Of a stretch of 37,179 nt of DNA, positions 15,092-24,142 are shown piece by piece. The stretch is from Ferrovibrio sp. Lineage in GTDB: Bacteria > Pseudomonadota > Alphaproteobacteria > Ferrovibrionales > Ferrovibrionaceae. Every line of letters begins with the position of its first letter. Within the stretch, counting starts at the first letter, position 1. Location of the stretch: positions 1 through 37,179 of the forward strand of contig NZ_JAGOLP010000032.1 of NCBI RefSeq assembly GCF_017994015.1, written 5' to 3'. The position numbers were made by a program, and so were the translations under genes. A model generated the notes under the pieces. It did not search any database. It was not told where the DNA came from and saw only the letters and a program-made list of their open reading frames with translations.

Positions 15092-15826
15092 ATGCATGCT
15101 CCCGCCGCGCTGCTGCCGCTGAATCTGGTGCAGGTCTGCTTCGAAGCCGGCGGGCAACAACTTATCAATGATGTGTCGTTGAGTTTTACGCCCGGCCCGC
15201 CCACCATCATCCTGGGGCCGAATGGCGCCGGCAAAAGCCTGCTGCTGCGGCTGTGCCATGGCTTGCTGCAACCCAGCAGCGGCCAGGTGTTATGGCAGGG
15301 CAGCGCGGCGCAGAATGCCGATCTGCTGCGCTTTGGCCAGGCCATGGTGTTTCAGAAACCGGTGCTGCTGCGCCGTTCGGCTGTGGCCAATGTGGAATTT
15401 CCGCTCAAGCTGCGTGGCATGTCGCGCCGGCAACGCCGTGAACGGGCCATGGCGGCGCTGGAACATGTTGGCCTGGCTGCCTTGGCCGAACGCCCGGCGC
15501 GGGTGTTGTCAGGTGGCGAGCAGCAGCGTCTGGCACTCGGCCGCGCCTGGGCACTGGCGCCGCAAATCCTGTTTCTCGATGAACCCACCGCGGCGCTTGA
15601 TCCGAATGCCACCCGGCAGGTGGAGGAGATCATTGCCGGCATCAGCCAGAGCGGCAGCAAGATCGTGATGACAACACATGATCTTGGCCAGGCCCGGCGC
15701 CTGGCCAGCGAGGTGATTTTCCTGCATCGCGGCCGCCTGGCCGAGCGCAGCCCGGCCACCGAATTTTTCAACCAACCGCGCAGCGAGGCGGCACAAGCCT
15801 TCCTGAACGGCGATCTCACCTGGTGA
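15092..15826 (+). CDS. tupC: Tungstate-type ABC transporter ATP-binding protein (TupC-like)
   Basis: A 244-residue cytoplasmic ATPase. Walker A GPNGAGKS is at residues 42-49, followed by a Q-loop region (MVFQKPVLLRRS), the signature LSGGEQQRLALGRA, Walker B ILFLDEPTAAL and the switch histidine in MTTHDLGQARR. The ATG at 15092 lies 2 nt after the permease stop; the frame is open further upstream but the protein would then overlap TupB. It powers uptake together with TupB and TupA. Confidence 0.9.
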   Translation: MHAPAALLPLNLVQVCFEAGGQQLINDVSLSFTPGPPTIILGPNGAGKSLLLRLCHGLLQPSSGQVLWQGSAAQNADLLRFGQAMVFQKPVLLRRSAVANVEFPLKLRGMSRRQRRERAMAALEHVGLAALAERPARVLSGGEQQRLALGRAWALAPQILFLDEPTAALDPNATRQVEEIIAGISQSGSKIVMTTHDLGQARRLASEVIFLHRGRLAERSPATEFFNQPRSEAAQAFLNGDLTW

Positions 15827-15840
15827 ATGGAGGAAACATC

Positions 15841-16692
15841 ATGTTCAAAAATATGTTGAGCCGCAGGTTTATACTCAACACCCTAGCCGCTGGCGCCCTG
15901 TTGCTGGGTGCAGGCATTGCCCAGGCACAGGACAAATTCATTGTAGTGGCATCCACCACGTCCACTGAACAATCCGGGCTGTTCGGCCATATCCTGCCGA
16001 TCTTCACCCGGAAAAGCGGTATTGCCGTGCGCGTGGTGGCGCAAGGCACCGGCCAGGCGCTGAAGACCGGCGAAAAGGGCGATGCCGATGTGGTGTTTGT
16101 GCATGATGCCGTGGCAGAGCAGAAATTCGTTGAGGCCGGCTGGGGCGTGGATCGCCGCCTGGTGATGTATAATGACTTCGTCATCGTCGGCCCGAAGGCC
16201 GATCCGGCCAAGGTGGCCGGCGGCAAGGATGCGCTGGCTGCCTACAAGAAGATCGCCGCCGCCAAAGCGCCGTTTGCTTCGCGTGGTGACAGTTCCGGCA
16301 CCCATGCCGCCGAATTGCGGCTGTGGAAGGAAGCCGGCATTGAGCCCAAGGCCGGCGGCGACTGGTACCGCGAGACCGGCTCAGGCATGGGGCCGACGCT
16401 GAACACCGCCAGCGCCATGAATGCCTATGCCTATACTGATCGCGGCACCTGGCTGAACTTCAAGAATCGCGGCGAGCTCAGCATTGTTGTGGAAGGCGAT
16501 ACCCGGCTGTTCAACCAATATGGCGTGATGCTGGTCAATCCGGCCAAGCATGCCCATGTGAAAGTGGAGATGGCCAAGGCGTTCATCGACTGGCTCACCA
16601 GCACTGAAGGCCAGGCTGCCATCGCCAGCTACAAGATCAATGGCGAGCAACTTTTTTTCCCGAACTACAAGCCCGGCGCCCAGGCGAGTTGA
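15841..16692 (+). CDS. tupA: Tungstate-binding periplasmic protein (TupA-like)
   Basis: A 283-residue secreted protein with a signal peptide (SRRFILNTLAAGALLLGAG, processing near AQAQ). It contains the oxyanion-binding TTSTEQSGL segment and the later SRGDSSGTH motif that mark TupA proteins. It captures tungstate (possibly molybdate) in the periplasm. The ATG at 15841 is preceded by GGAGG at 15829-15833; a GTG at 15823 overlapping tupC is in frame but poorer. SRR followed by a hydrophobic stretch gives it a Tat-like look, but Sec export is equally possible. Confidence 0.9.
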   Translation: MFKNMLSRRFILNTLAAGALLLGAGIAQAQDKFIVVASTTSTEQSGLFGHILPIFTRKSGIAVRVVAQGTGQALKTGEKGDADVVFVHDAVAEQKFVEAGWGVDRRLVMYNDFVIVGPKADPAKVAGGKDALAAYKKIAAAKAPFASRGDSSGTHAAELRLWKEAGIEPKAGGDWYRETGSGMGPTLNTASAMNAYAYTDRGTWLNFKNRGELSIVVEGDTRLFNQYGVMLVNPAKHAHVKVEMAKAFIDWLTSTEGQAAIASYKINGEQLFFPNYKPGAQAS

Positions 16693-16702
16693 AAGCCGGC
16701 CT

Positions 16703-17509
16703 ATGCTGTCACTATGTCGCCCCCTTGCCCTCGGTCTGCTGCTGATGCTGGCTGAGGGGCAGGCCATGGCCCAGGAAGCCGTCCGCGTTTACGCGGCCGG
16801 CAGCCTGCGGGCGGTGATGACCGAGATCGGCGCAGCCTTCCGCGCCGATAGCGGCATCAGCATCGCCGGCACCTATGGCGCCTCCGGCCTGCTGCGCGAG
16901 CGGATCGCCAAGGGCGAGACGGCCGAGATTTTTGCCTCGGCCAACATGCAGCATCCGCAGCAATTGAGCCAGAGCGGCAGTTTTGGTCCGACCCGGCTGT
17001 TCACCCGCAACGAGATGTGCGCCCTGGTCCATCCGGCCGAGCCGGCCAATAGCGAAACCTTGCTGACGCGGATGCTCGACAACGGCGTGCGGCTTGGCAC
17101 TTCCACACCGAAAGCCGATCCCTCCGGTGATTACGCCTTCGAGGTATTCGCCAAGGCCGAGACAATGCGGCCCGGCGCCCGCGCCAAGCTGGAAGCCAAG
17201 GCGCTGCAATTGACCGGCGGGCCAAACTCGCCGCCGCCGCCACCCAGCCGCAATGTCTATGGCATGCTGGTGGAACAGGGCCATGCCGATATCTTCCTGA
17301 CTTACTGCACCAACGCCGTGCTGGCCCGCCGCGAGGTGCCGGCCTTGCGTCAGGTGGCGTTGCCACAGGCTTTGGCGGTGGGGGCCGATTATGGTCTGGC
17401 CGTGGCGCGGAATGCACGCGGCGAGGTACAGCGTTTTGCCGATTTCATCCTCTCGCGCCAGGGCCAGGCGATCCTGTCCCGCCATGGCTTTGCCGCCATT
17501 GCGCCATGA
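16703..17509 (+). CDS. ModA-like molybdate/oxyanion-binding protein
   Basis: A 268-residue periplasmic binding protein with signal peptide (LALGLLLMLAEGQAMAQE). VRVYAAGSLRAVM and GTYGASGLLRERI are the ModA anion-binding loops, and SGDYAFEVF and ADIFLTYCTNA fit the second lobe. A Pro-rich insertion (NSPPPPPSRNVYG, about residue 175) is unusual. No ModB or ModC follows, so it is an orphan binding protein inside the operon that may feed TupBC or the FecCD-type importer. It ends in an ATGA overlap with the next gene. Confidence 0.85.
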   Translation: MLSLCRPLALGLLLMLAEGQAMAQEAVRVYAAGSLRAVMTEIGAAFRADSGISIAGTYGASGLLRERIAKGETAEIFASANMQHPQQLSQSGSFGPTRLFTRNEMCALVHPAEPANSETLLTRMLDNGVRLGTSTPKADPSGDYAFEVFAKAETMRPGARAKLEAKALQLTGGPNSPPPPPSRNVYGMLVEQGHADIFLTYCTNAVLARREVPALRQVALPQALAVGADYGLAVARNARGEVQRFADFILSRQGQAILSRHGFAAIAP

Positions 17510-18537
17510 AGCGGTTCACCCGGCGCAGCCTGCTTGGCGCGGCCCTGGCCCTCCAGGCCGGTGGAGCCTCCCGGGCGCAACCGGCCGAGCGCAGCCTTAC
17601 CGACGATGCCGGCCGCCGCGTGCTGCTGCCGGCCCGGGTGGAGCGGATTTTCGCCGCCGGCCCGCCGGCTTCAATCCTGCTGCATGCCTTGGCGCCGGAG
17701 AAGCTGATCGGCTGGACCACGCCATTCCGCGAAGCCGAAAAACCCTTCATGCCGCCTGCCGCCCTGGCACTGCCGGCGCTGGGCCGGCTGACCGGGCGCG
17801 GCGGCAGTGTCAATCTGGAAAGTCTGCTCGCCGCCAGGCCGGACCTGATCTTCGATTACGGCACGGTCAGCCCCACTTTTGCCTCGCTGGCCGACCGCGT
17901 GCAGGCACAAACCGGCATTCCTTATATCCTGCTGGATGGCGCGCTCGACAAACAGGCCGGTAGCATCCTGGCGCTCGGCGCTGCCCTTGGCGAAACGCCG
18001 CGCGCCACAGCCCTGAGCGCCTGGGTGACAGAGAGCATGGCGGCGCTGGATACACGGCAGGCCGGCTTCAGCGGCAAGCCACCGCGTGTCTATTACGGGC
18101 GCGGCCCGCGCGGCCTGGATACCGGCATGGCCGGCTCGATCAACACCGAACTGATCGAACGGCTTGGCGCGGTGAATGTCGCCGCCGCCCTCGGGCGCGG
18201 CGGTCTGGCGCAGGTTTCGGTGGAACAGGTGCTGGCCTGGGCGCCCGACATCATCATCACCATTGATCCGAATTTTTTCCAGTTGCTGCGCGACGATCCG
18301 ATCTGGCGCAACATGCCGGCGGTGCGCGCCGGGCGCTGCTTCCTGGCACCGAACCTGCCCTTTGGCTGGATCGACTTTCCGCCCGGCCTGAACCGCCTGC
18401 TGGGACTGGACTGGCTGGCGCGACGGCTCTACCCGGCGCTGTTCAACGACGATCCGCACCCCTTTGTGCGCGAAGCCTATCGCCGGCTCTATCATCGCGA
18501 ACCGGATACGGCGCAGCTGGCGCAGTTGCTGGCATGA
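17506..18537 (+). CDS. Periplasmic binding protein of a FecCD-type (type II) ABC importer
   Basis: A 343-residue protein of the TroA/FepB-like fold. The N-terminus is a clear Tat-type signal (FTRRSLLGAALALQAGGAS). RSLTDDAGRRVLLPARVERI is the usual first strand, followed by NLESLLAARPDLIFDYG and VEQVLAWAPDIIITID. The C-terminal region (GWIDFPPGLNRLLGLDWLA) resembles MolA-like molybdate/tungstate-binding members, but heme, siderophore or cobalamin ligands cannot be excluded. Its start overlaps the ModA-like gene by 4 nt and its stop overlaps the permease by 4 nt. The oxyanion context favours a MolABC-type role, which is an inference. Confidence 0.83.
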   Translation: MKRFTRRSLLGAALALQAGGASRAQPAERSLTDDAGRRVLLPARVERIFAAGPPASILLHALAPEKLIGWTTPFREAEKPFMPPAALALPALGRLTGRGGSVNLESLLAARPDLIFDYGTVSPTFASLADRVQAQTGIPYILLDGALDKQAGSILALGAALGETPRATALSAWVTESMAALDTRQAGFSGKPPRVYYGRGPRGLDTGMAGSINTELIERLGAVNVAAALGRGGLAQVSVEQVLAWAPDIIITIDPNFFQLLRDDPIWRNMPAVRAGRCFLAPNLPFGWIDFPPGLNRLLGLDWLARRLYPALFNDDPHPFVREAYRRLYHREPDTAQLAQLLA

Positions 18538-19502
18538 AGCGGCCGGGTATTGTGTTTGCCTGCGTCACGCTGGCCCTGCTGCTGCTGGCCATCATCGCGC
18601 TGGGCATCGGGCGCTATCCGATCAACCTGTTCGGGCCGCTGGATGCCACGGCGCAGGATGTGCTGCTGCGTATCCGCGCGCCGCGCGTGCTGGCTGCGCT
18701 GCTGGTCGGCGCCGCCCTGGCGGCAGCCGGTGCCGCCTATCAGCAGCTTTTCCGCAATCCGCTGGTTTCGCCCGATATCCTCGGTGTTTCAGCCGGCGCG
18801 GCGCTTGGCGCAGTGCTTGGCATTTTCCTGTCCAAAGATGTTGTGACCATCCAGGCCATGGCTTTCCTGGGCGGGATCATCACTGTGACGCTGGTTTACT
18901 GGATCGGCAACGCCGTGCGCGGCCATGATCCGTTGCTCACCCTGGTGCTGGCCGGGGTGCTGATCGGCGCGCTGGCCGGCGCCGGCGTCGGCCTGCTGAA
19001 ATACACCGCCGATCCCTATAACCAGCTTCCGGCCATCACCTTCTGGCTGCTCGGCAGCCTGGCCGGCATCGCCCCCGCCGACCTGCTCGGCGCCCTGCCC
19101 GCCGTTTTGATCGGGCTGCTGCCGCTCTGGCTGCTGCGCTGGCAGATCGATACCTTGTCGCTCGGCGACGAGGAGGCCCGCGCCCTCGGCGTGGCGGTGC
19201 GCCCGGTGCGGCTGCTGGTGGTGGCCGGCGCCACGCTGATCACCGCCGCCGTGGTTTCGGTGGCCGGCATCATCGGCTGGGTTGGCCTGCTCGTGCCGCA
19301 TATGGCGCGGCTGCTGGTCGGGCCGCGTTTTGTGTTGCTGCTGCCGGCCAGCCTGCTGCTCGGCGCCGGCTACATGCTGGCGGTGGATACGCTGGCGCGC
19401 GGCATGGTGGCGCTGGAGATCCCGCTCGGCATCCTTACCGCCCTGCTCGGCACGCCGGTATTCCTCTGGGTTTTGCTGAAGGCCAGGCGGCGCTGGCAAT
19501 GA
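18534..19502 (+). CDS. FecCD-family ABC transporter permease
   Basis: A 322-residue inner-membrane protein with about ten helices. The family motifs are RAPRVLAALLVGAALAAAGA, NPLVSPDILGVSAGAALGA and the coupling-helix region GWVGLLVPHMARLLVG. The protein would dimerise to form the channel of a type II importer. ATGA overlaps join it to the binding protein upstream and the ATPase downstream, giving a strict three-gene cassette. Confidence 0.93.
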   Translation: MKRPGIVFACVTLALLLLAIIALGIGRYPINLFGPLDATAQDVLLRIRAPRVLAALLVGAALAAAGAAYQQLFRNPLVSPDILGVSAGAALGAVLGIFLSKDVVTIQAMAFLGGIITVTLVYWIGNAVRGHDPLLTLVLAGVLIGALAGAGVGLLKYTADPYNQLPAITFWLLGSLAGIAPADLLGALPAVLIGLLPLWLLRWQIDTLSLGDEEARALGVAVRPVRLLVVAGATLITAAVVSVAGIIGWVGLLVPHMARLLVGPRFVLLLPASLLLGAGYMLAVDTLARGMVALEIPLGILTALLGTPVFLWVLLKARRRWQ

Positions 19503-20299
19503 GCGGCTTGGAAACCCACAACCTTGCCATCGGCTATGCCGGCCGGCGCATTGCCGATGGCCTGAATCTGACCTTGCGGCCCGGTGAAATCCTCTGCCTG
19601 CTCGGCCCCAACGGCATCGGCAAAAGCACCTTGTTCCGCACCCTGCTTGGCCTGCAACCGGCCCTGGCCGGCAGCGTGCAGGTGCAGGGCGACACCCTGG
19701 CAATGCTCAATCCGCGCCGCCTTGCCCAGCGCATCGCCTATGTGCCGCAGGCGCAGAGCGGCAGCTTCCCCTTCACGCTGTTTGACATGGTGCTGATGGG
19801 CCGCACCGCGCATCGCGGCCTGTTTGCCGCGCCCAGCCGTCACGATCACAGTGTCGCCGCCGCCGCCTTGCAGCGCCTCGGCATCTCGGCCCTGGCTGAT
19901 ACAATCTACACGCGGCTTTCAGGCGGTGAACGGCAGCTTGGCCTGATCGCCCGTGCGCTCGCCGCCGAGGCGCCGCTGATGCTGCTCGACGAGCCGACCG
20001 CCAATCTGGATTTTGGCAATCAGGCCCGTGTGATGGCGGAATTGCGCGGCCTGGCCGATAGCGGCATCGGCATATTGTTCACCACCCACGATCCGGATCA
20101 GGCGCTGGCCTATGCCGACCGCGTGCTGCTGCTCGGCCCCGCGGGCTTCCAGGCCCAGGGCAGCCCGCGAGAAACGCTGACGGCGGAAAACCTGCATCGG
20201 CTTTACGGCATCGGTGTTTCCCTGGCCGATGTGGCACTGCCCGGCGGCGGCAGCCGCCGCATCTGCCTGCCCCTTTCGGAGCGGCATGAAACTGCGTAA
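19499..20299 (+). CDS. FepC-type ABC transporter ATP-binding protein
   Basis: A 266-residue ATPase with Walker A GPNGIGKST, the Q-loop region YVPQAQSGSFPF, the signature LSGGERQLGLIARAL, Walker B LMLLDEPTANLD and the switch TTHDPDQAL. It energises the FecCD-type permease. The C-terminal 40 residues (LHRLYGIGVSLADV and beyond) are the usual FepC extension. Confidence 0.93.
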   Translation: MSGLETHNLAIGYAGRRIADGLNLTLRPGEILCLLGPNGIGKSTLFRTLLGLQPALAGSVQVQGDTLAMLNPRRLAQRIAYVPQAQSGSFPFTLFDMVLMGRTAHRGLFAAPSRHDHSVAAAALQRLGISALADTIYTRLSGGERQLGLIARALAAEAPLMLLDEPTANLDFGNQARVMAELRGLADSGIGILFTTHDPDQALAYADRVLLLGPAGFQAQGSPRETLTAENLHRLYGIGVSLADVALPGGGSRRICLPLSERHETA

Positions 20300-20308
20300 C
20301 GTCGCGCC

Positions 20309-21070
20309 ATGTTCCGCTCTCTCCTGGCAGTATTGCTGCTCTGGCTTGCCGCCCTCGCGCCAGCCGCCGCACAACCCTTGCGGCTGGCCACCGGCAATGA
20401 TTATGCGCCCTTTGCCGACCAGCACGAGCCGGAGGGTGGCGCCCTCACCGCCCTGGTGCGGGCGGCCTTCGCTGCCATCGGGCGCGATACCGAAGTGACC
20501 CACACTTCCTGGAACCGCGCGCTGGAAGAAACCCGGCAAGGCCGTTTCGATGTTACCGCGCCTTATGTTCTGGGGCCGGAACGCCAAGCATACTTCCTGA
20601 ATTCAAGTATTTTACTGCCGGTGGATAGCTACATCCTGAGTGCTGCACGGCGTGAGCCGAAGCTGCCATTGAGTAATGCCACCCCGCCGGATGGGCTTGG
20701 CCATCGCGCCTGCGTACCGCTGGGCTGGCATCCACATGCTGTGCTACAGCCGTTGCTCGATAATGGCAGCGCGATCCGCATCGATCCGGCCTATGCCGCC
20801 TCCTGCCTGAAAATGATCCTGGCCGATCGTGCCGATTTTTTCATCGTCAACAAGCCGGTGGCCTGGCATCTGATGCGTAGAGAAACGCTGACGCCGCAAC
20901 AATTCCGTTTCTCCGAACAGCCCGTGGGGCGCACCTCGCTGCATCTGCTGATATCGCGTGCGCATCCCGATGCCCTGAAGCTGCTGGCCGATTTTGAACG
21001 CGGCCTTGATAATATCCGCAGCGATGGCAGCGCCGAGAAATTGCTGCGCCGGCTTGGAGTGGTTGAATAA
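20309..21070 (+). CDS. Periplasmic solute-binding protein, amino-acid (SBP_bac_3) type
   Basis: A 253-residue secreted protein with signal peptide MFRSLLAVLLLWLAALAPAA. The core LRLATGNDYAPFAD opens the first lobe and RFDVTAPYVLGPERQAYF follows the family layout. It has no permease or ATPase of its own nearby and starts 9 nt after the FepC-like stop. It may act as a signalling or accessory binder; its ligand is unknown. Confidence 0.82.
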   Translation: MFRSLLAVLLLWLAALAPAAAQPLRLATGNDYAPFADQHEPEGGALTALVRAAFAAIGRDTEVTHTSWNRALEETRQGRFDVTAPYVLGPERQAYFLNSSILLPVDSYILSAARREPKLPLSNATPPDGLGHRACVPLGWHPHAVLQPLLDNGSAIRIDPAYAASCLKMILADRADFFIVNKPVAWHLMRRETLTPQQFRFSEQPVGRTSLHLLISRAHPDALKLLADFERGLDNIRSDGSAEKLLRRLGVVE

Positions 21071-21074
21071 CGCG

Positions 21075-21722
21075 ATGTGCGGCCGCTTCGCCCTCACCGT
21101 GACAATGGAAGTGCTGGCGCAGATGTTGCCTGTGCCGGAGCGGCCGAACCTTCCGCCGCGCTGGAATATCGCGCCAACGCAAAGCACCTTGGTGGTTATC
21201 CGGCAGGCCGATAGCAACCATCTGTGCATGATGCGCTGGGGCTTTGCCGGCCCGAACAACGCCCCGCTGATCAATGCCCGCGCCGAAACCGCCGCCAGCA
21301 AACCCAGCTTTCGCGCCGCCTTTGCCGGGCGGCGCTGCCTGGTGCCGGCCGACAGCTTCTATGAATGGCAGCCGCTGGCGGATGGGCGCAAGCAGCCCTG
21401 GCGTGTTGGCCTGCGGGACGGCGCGCCGTTCTGCATGGCCGGATTATGGGAAGAAGCCGTGGACAAGGATGGTGTGCCGGAGCCACGCTTCACCATCCTC
21501 ACCATCCAGGCCAATGCCTATCTGGCACCACTGCATGAACGCATGCCGGTGATCCTGGCGCCAGAGCAATATGCCCGCTGGCTGCAAGAAGACGATACGG
21601 CGCAAGACCTGCTGCGGCCTTATCCAGCCGAGGCGATGGCGCGGTATCGTGTCAGCGATGTGGTCAATGCGGTGAAAAACGACGGGCCGGCATGCTTCGC
21701 GCGGCTGAGCCAGGTCGGCTAG
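21075..21722 (+). CDS. SRAP-domain protein (YedK/HMCES family), abasic-site DNA-protein crosslinker
   Basis: A 215-residue protein. Cys2 follows the initiator Met (MCGRF) and would be the catalytic nucleophile after Met removal. Asn31 (WNIAPTQ), Glu97 (SFYEW) and His154 (LHERMPVIL) complete the active site, and NARAET is the DNA-contact motif. The family forms a thiazolidine crosslink with abasic sites in single-stranded DNA, shielding them. The ATG at 21075 is mandatory for the Cys2 arrangement; the longer upstream frame is discarded. It begins 4 nt after the binding-protein stop, an unexpected operon position. Confidence 0.95.
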   Translation: MCGRFALTVTMEVLAQMLPVPERPNLPPRWNIAPTQSTLVVIRQADSNHLCMMRWGFAGPNNAPLINARAETAASKPSFRAAFAGRRCLVPADSFYEWQPLADGRKQPWRVGLRDGAPFCMAGLWEEAVDKDGVPEPRFTILTIQANAYLAPLHERMPVILAPEQYARWLQEDDTAQDLLRPYPAEAMARYRVSDVVNAVKNDGPACFARLSQVG

Positions 21723-21727
21723 ATTTT

Positions 21728-23884
21728 TTAGGACAAGCGACTACGCAACACAGTCACCAGCACTTCGGCCAGCACAGCCAGATCAATCGGCTTGACGATG
21801 TAATCAACAAAGCCGGCCGCCTTGGCGCGCTCAATATCCTGCGGCAGGGCATTGGCGCTGACCGCAATCACCGGAATCTGCGCCAGTTCTGGAGCCTGCC
21901 TCAATTGCCGCAGCAAGGAATAGCCATCCTCTCCCGGCATATGGATATCGGTGAGGATCACATCCGGGCGACGCTGCTCTGCCAGTGCCAGGCCAGCTTT
22001 CACATTGGCTGCCTCAATCAGCCGTAGGCGCGGCATGGTGGCCAGCACATGCTGCATCAGCAGGCGATTATTCGGATTGTCCTCCACATAGAGCACCACC
22101 GCCTGCACGGCTTGCAATGACGCGCCAATCCGCGCCGGCGCCGCCCCCTGCGAAAAGGTAGCGGCGCGCGCGATTGGCAGGTCTACCCAGAAGCGACTGC
22201 CCTCGCCTGCCACGCTGGTGAAACCAACCCGGCCGCCCATCAATTCCGCCAGCCGTTTGCTGAGTGACAAGCCGATGCCGCTGCCCTCAATCGCCAGATT
22301 CTCACGCCCCAGGCGATTGAACGGCTGAAATAATTCAGCCTGCCGCTCGGCCGGAATGCCAAGGCCGGTATCATTCACCGCGATCCGCACCCAGGTATCG
22401 TCAATCACCGCAAAATCAAACCAAACGCGGCCCTGGCGACGGTTATACTTCACCGCATTGGAGCCGAAATTGATCAATATCTGGATCAGCCGAGTACGAT
22501 CCAGCAGCACCGGCGGCATCGTGGCGCCAAAATCACCGGCCTCGATCTGCACATCATACAGCGTCGCCTCGCGCCCGAGCGCCGCCATCACGGATTTCAT
22601 CGCCTCCACCACTGACACACTTTCGCGGTCGATGGATAATTTTCCGGCCTCGATCTTGGCCAATTGCAGGATGTCGTCGATCAGATTCAGCAGATGCCGG
22701 CCGCTGACGATAATCGCCTCGGCGAATTCTCCCTGTTTCTGGGTCAAGGCACCGTAAAAGCCACCTTGCAGCAACTGGCCAAAACCCAGAATGCCATTCA
22801 ACGGCGTGCGCAATTCATGGCTCATTGCCGCCAAAAAATCAGACTTGGCCTGATTGGCCAACTCGGCTTCCTGCTTGGCAAACCGTAATGCCTGCTCCAC
22901 CGCCAGGCGTCGTTTGGCCTGCATCGCCAGCATGAAACCAAGCAGCGCAATCAACAGCACCAGAATACCCACCAGCGGCGCGCGGCGCAGTGCATTGTCG
23001 CGCGAGGCGGCAAATACCTCATTCTCATCCAGCGCCGCCAGCACAATCAGCGGATAGCCTTGCAGCCGGCGAAAACTGACAATGCGCCGCACGCCATCCG
23101 GTTCAAAAGCCATTGTGCTGCTGCCGGCCGCCACAGCCTCGGCCTGGCGCGCCAGTTCGGCGCTAAAGGGAAAAACCTGAGCAATATCGGCAGGCTGGAA
23201 TGGCCGATGCGCCAGCAATCGGCCCTGGCCGGTCATCAGCGCTATAATGCCGTGTGCGCCAATATCGAAGGAATCGAAATAGCGCTGGAAATTCGCCAGA
23301 TCGATGGGCGCGATGACCAGACCGCCGAAACTGCCATCCGGGTTGTTCACCCGGCGCGACAGTGGGATCACCCAGCTATTGCTGGCACGGCCAAATACCG
23401 GCGCGCCGATGAACAGTGTCTTGTCGGCCACGGCCTGATGATGCTGGTAAAAATCCCGGTCGATATAAACCGTCCGCTGCGGTACTGCCTGGGAATCGAC
23501 CTGCGATACGCCGAGCGCATCAATATACAGGATACGCCGCACCAGCGGCATCGCCTCGGCCTGAGCCTGTAACACCTGATGCAACCGCCCCAGCGCCGCC
23601 TCCCCGGTGCCTTCCTGCTCGATGCGCCGCGCCAAGCCGGCCAGCACAGTATCAATGGTCTGGAAAGCATCGGCGGCATGCTGCTCGGCAGAGCGTGCCA
23701 GATTCTCGGTGGTGCGTCGGGCATCGCGGGTATCGCCGTTGCGATCAAAGACAAAATTCGCAAATTCAAGGGCGAGAATGGCAGCGCAAACCAGGCCGAC
23801 AAAAGCAACGATGGTCGATTGAATCGACACCCGCCCCAGACCGGCCCAATATCGCCGCCATGCCTCGCGCATTGCCTTTGCCAT
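21728..23884 (-). CDS. Hybrid sensor histidine kinase/response regulator
   Basis: A 718-residue inner-membrane kinase. Membrane segments at about 22-44 and 303-321 flank a periplasmic double-Cache-like sensor ([34 protein letters not shown]). HisKA follows with phospho-acceptor His356 ([15 protein letters not shown]), then an ATPase domain with N box ([12 protein letters not shown]), G1 (DTGLGIP) and G2 (GSGIGLSLS). The C-terminal receiver domain has Asp646 ([11 protein letters not shown]) and Lys698 (VKPID). Phosphate probably passes from His356 to Asp646 and on to an unlinked phosphotransferase. No cognate regulator is adjacent. It is convergent with the SRAP gene, with 5 nt between stops. 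Confidence 0.95.
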   Translation of the reverse strand: MAKAMREAWRRYWAGLGRVSIQSTIVAFVGLVCAAILALEFANFVFDRNGDTRDARRTTENLARSAEQHAADAFQTIDTVLAGLARRIEQEGTGEAALGRLHQVLQAQAEAMPLVRRILYIDALGVSQVDSQAVPQRTVYIDRDFYQHHQAVADKTLFIGAPVFGRASNSWVIPLSRRVNNPDGSFGGLVIAPIDLANFQRYFDSFDIGAHGIIALMTGQGRLLAHRPFQPADIAQVFPFSAELARQAEAVAAGSSTMAFEPDGVRRIVSFRRLQGYPLIVLAALDENEVFAASRDNALRRAPLVGILVLLIALLGFMLAMQAKRRLAVEQALRFAKQEAELANQAKSDFLAAMSHELRTPLNGILGFGQLLQGGFYGALTQKQGEFAEAIIVSGRHLLNLIDDILQLAKIEAGKLSIDRESVSVVEAMKSVMAALGREATLYDVQIEAGDFGATMPPVLLDRTRLIQILINFGSNAVKYNRRQGRVWFDFAVIDDTWVRIAVNDTGLGIPAERQAELFQPFNRLGRENLAIEGSGIGLSLSKRLAELMGGRVGFTSVAGEGSRFWVDLPIARAATFSQGAAPARIGASLQAVQAVVLYVEDNPNNRLLMQHVLATMPRLRLIEAANVKAGLALAEQRRPDVILTDIHMPGEDGYSLLRQLRQAPELAQIPVIAVSANALPQDIERAKAAGFVDYIVKPIDLAVLAEVLVTVLRSRLS

Positions 23885-24052
23885 GCCGCGATACCCTCAA
23901 TATCCGCATCGCCCCATGCGGTGTGTGGAATTCCCCCGACGACATGGGCGCGGATTAATGTTCCGTCTACGCCATGAGCCTCGCGCATGATCATACACGA
24001 ACTTGCGGCTAATTTTTGCTGCGGATTGTGCTGGAGAGTAAGTTTCTTCGAT

Positions 24053-24101
24053 AAAAATGATGTGGCGGACTCTCTCCAGAAGCAGAGAAAGGCCGCCTCA
24101 C
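24053..24101 (-). terminator. Intrinsic terminator after the glutamate-synthase-like gene
   Basis: On the minus strand GTGAGGCGG (24101-24093) pairs with CCGCCAC (24068-24062) with a 2-nt bulge, an inner CTCT/AGAG pairing, and a following ATCATTTTTAT. It lies 41 nt after the stop. The rest of the 23885-24142 gap shows no other clear element. Confidence 0.6.
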
Positions 24102-24142
24102 ATATATAAGTTGCAGTTAGCCTAGTCGCACCACAAAGCACC

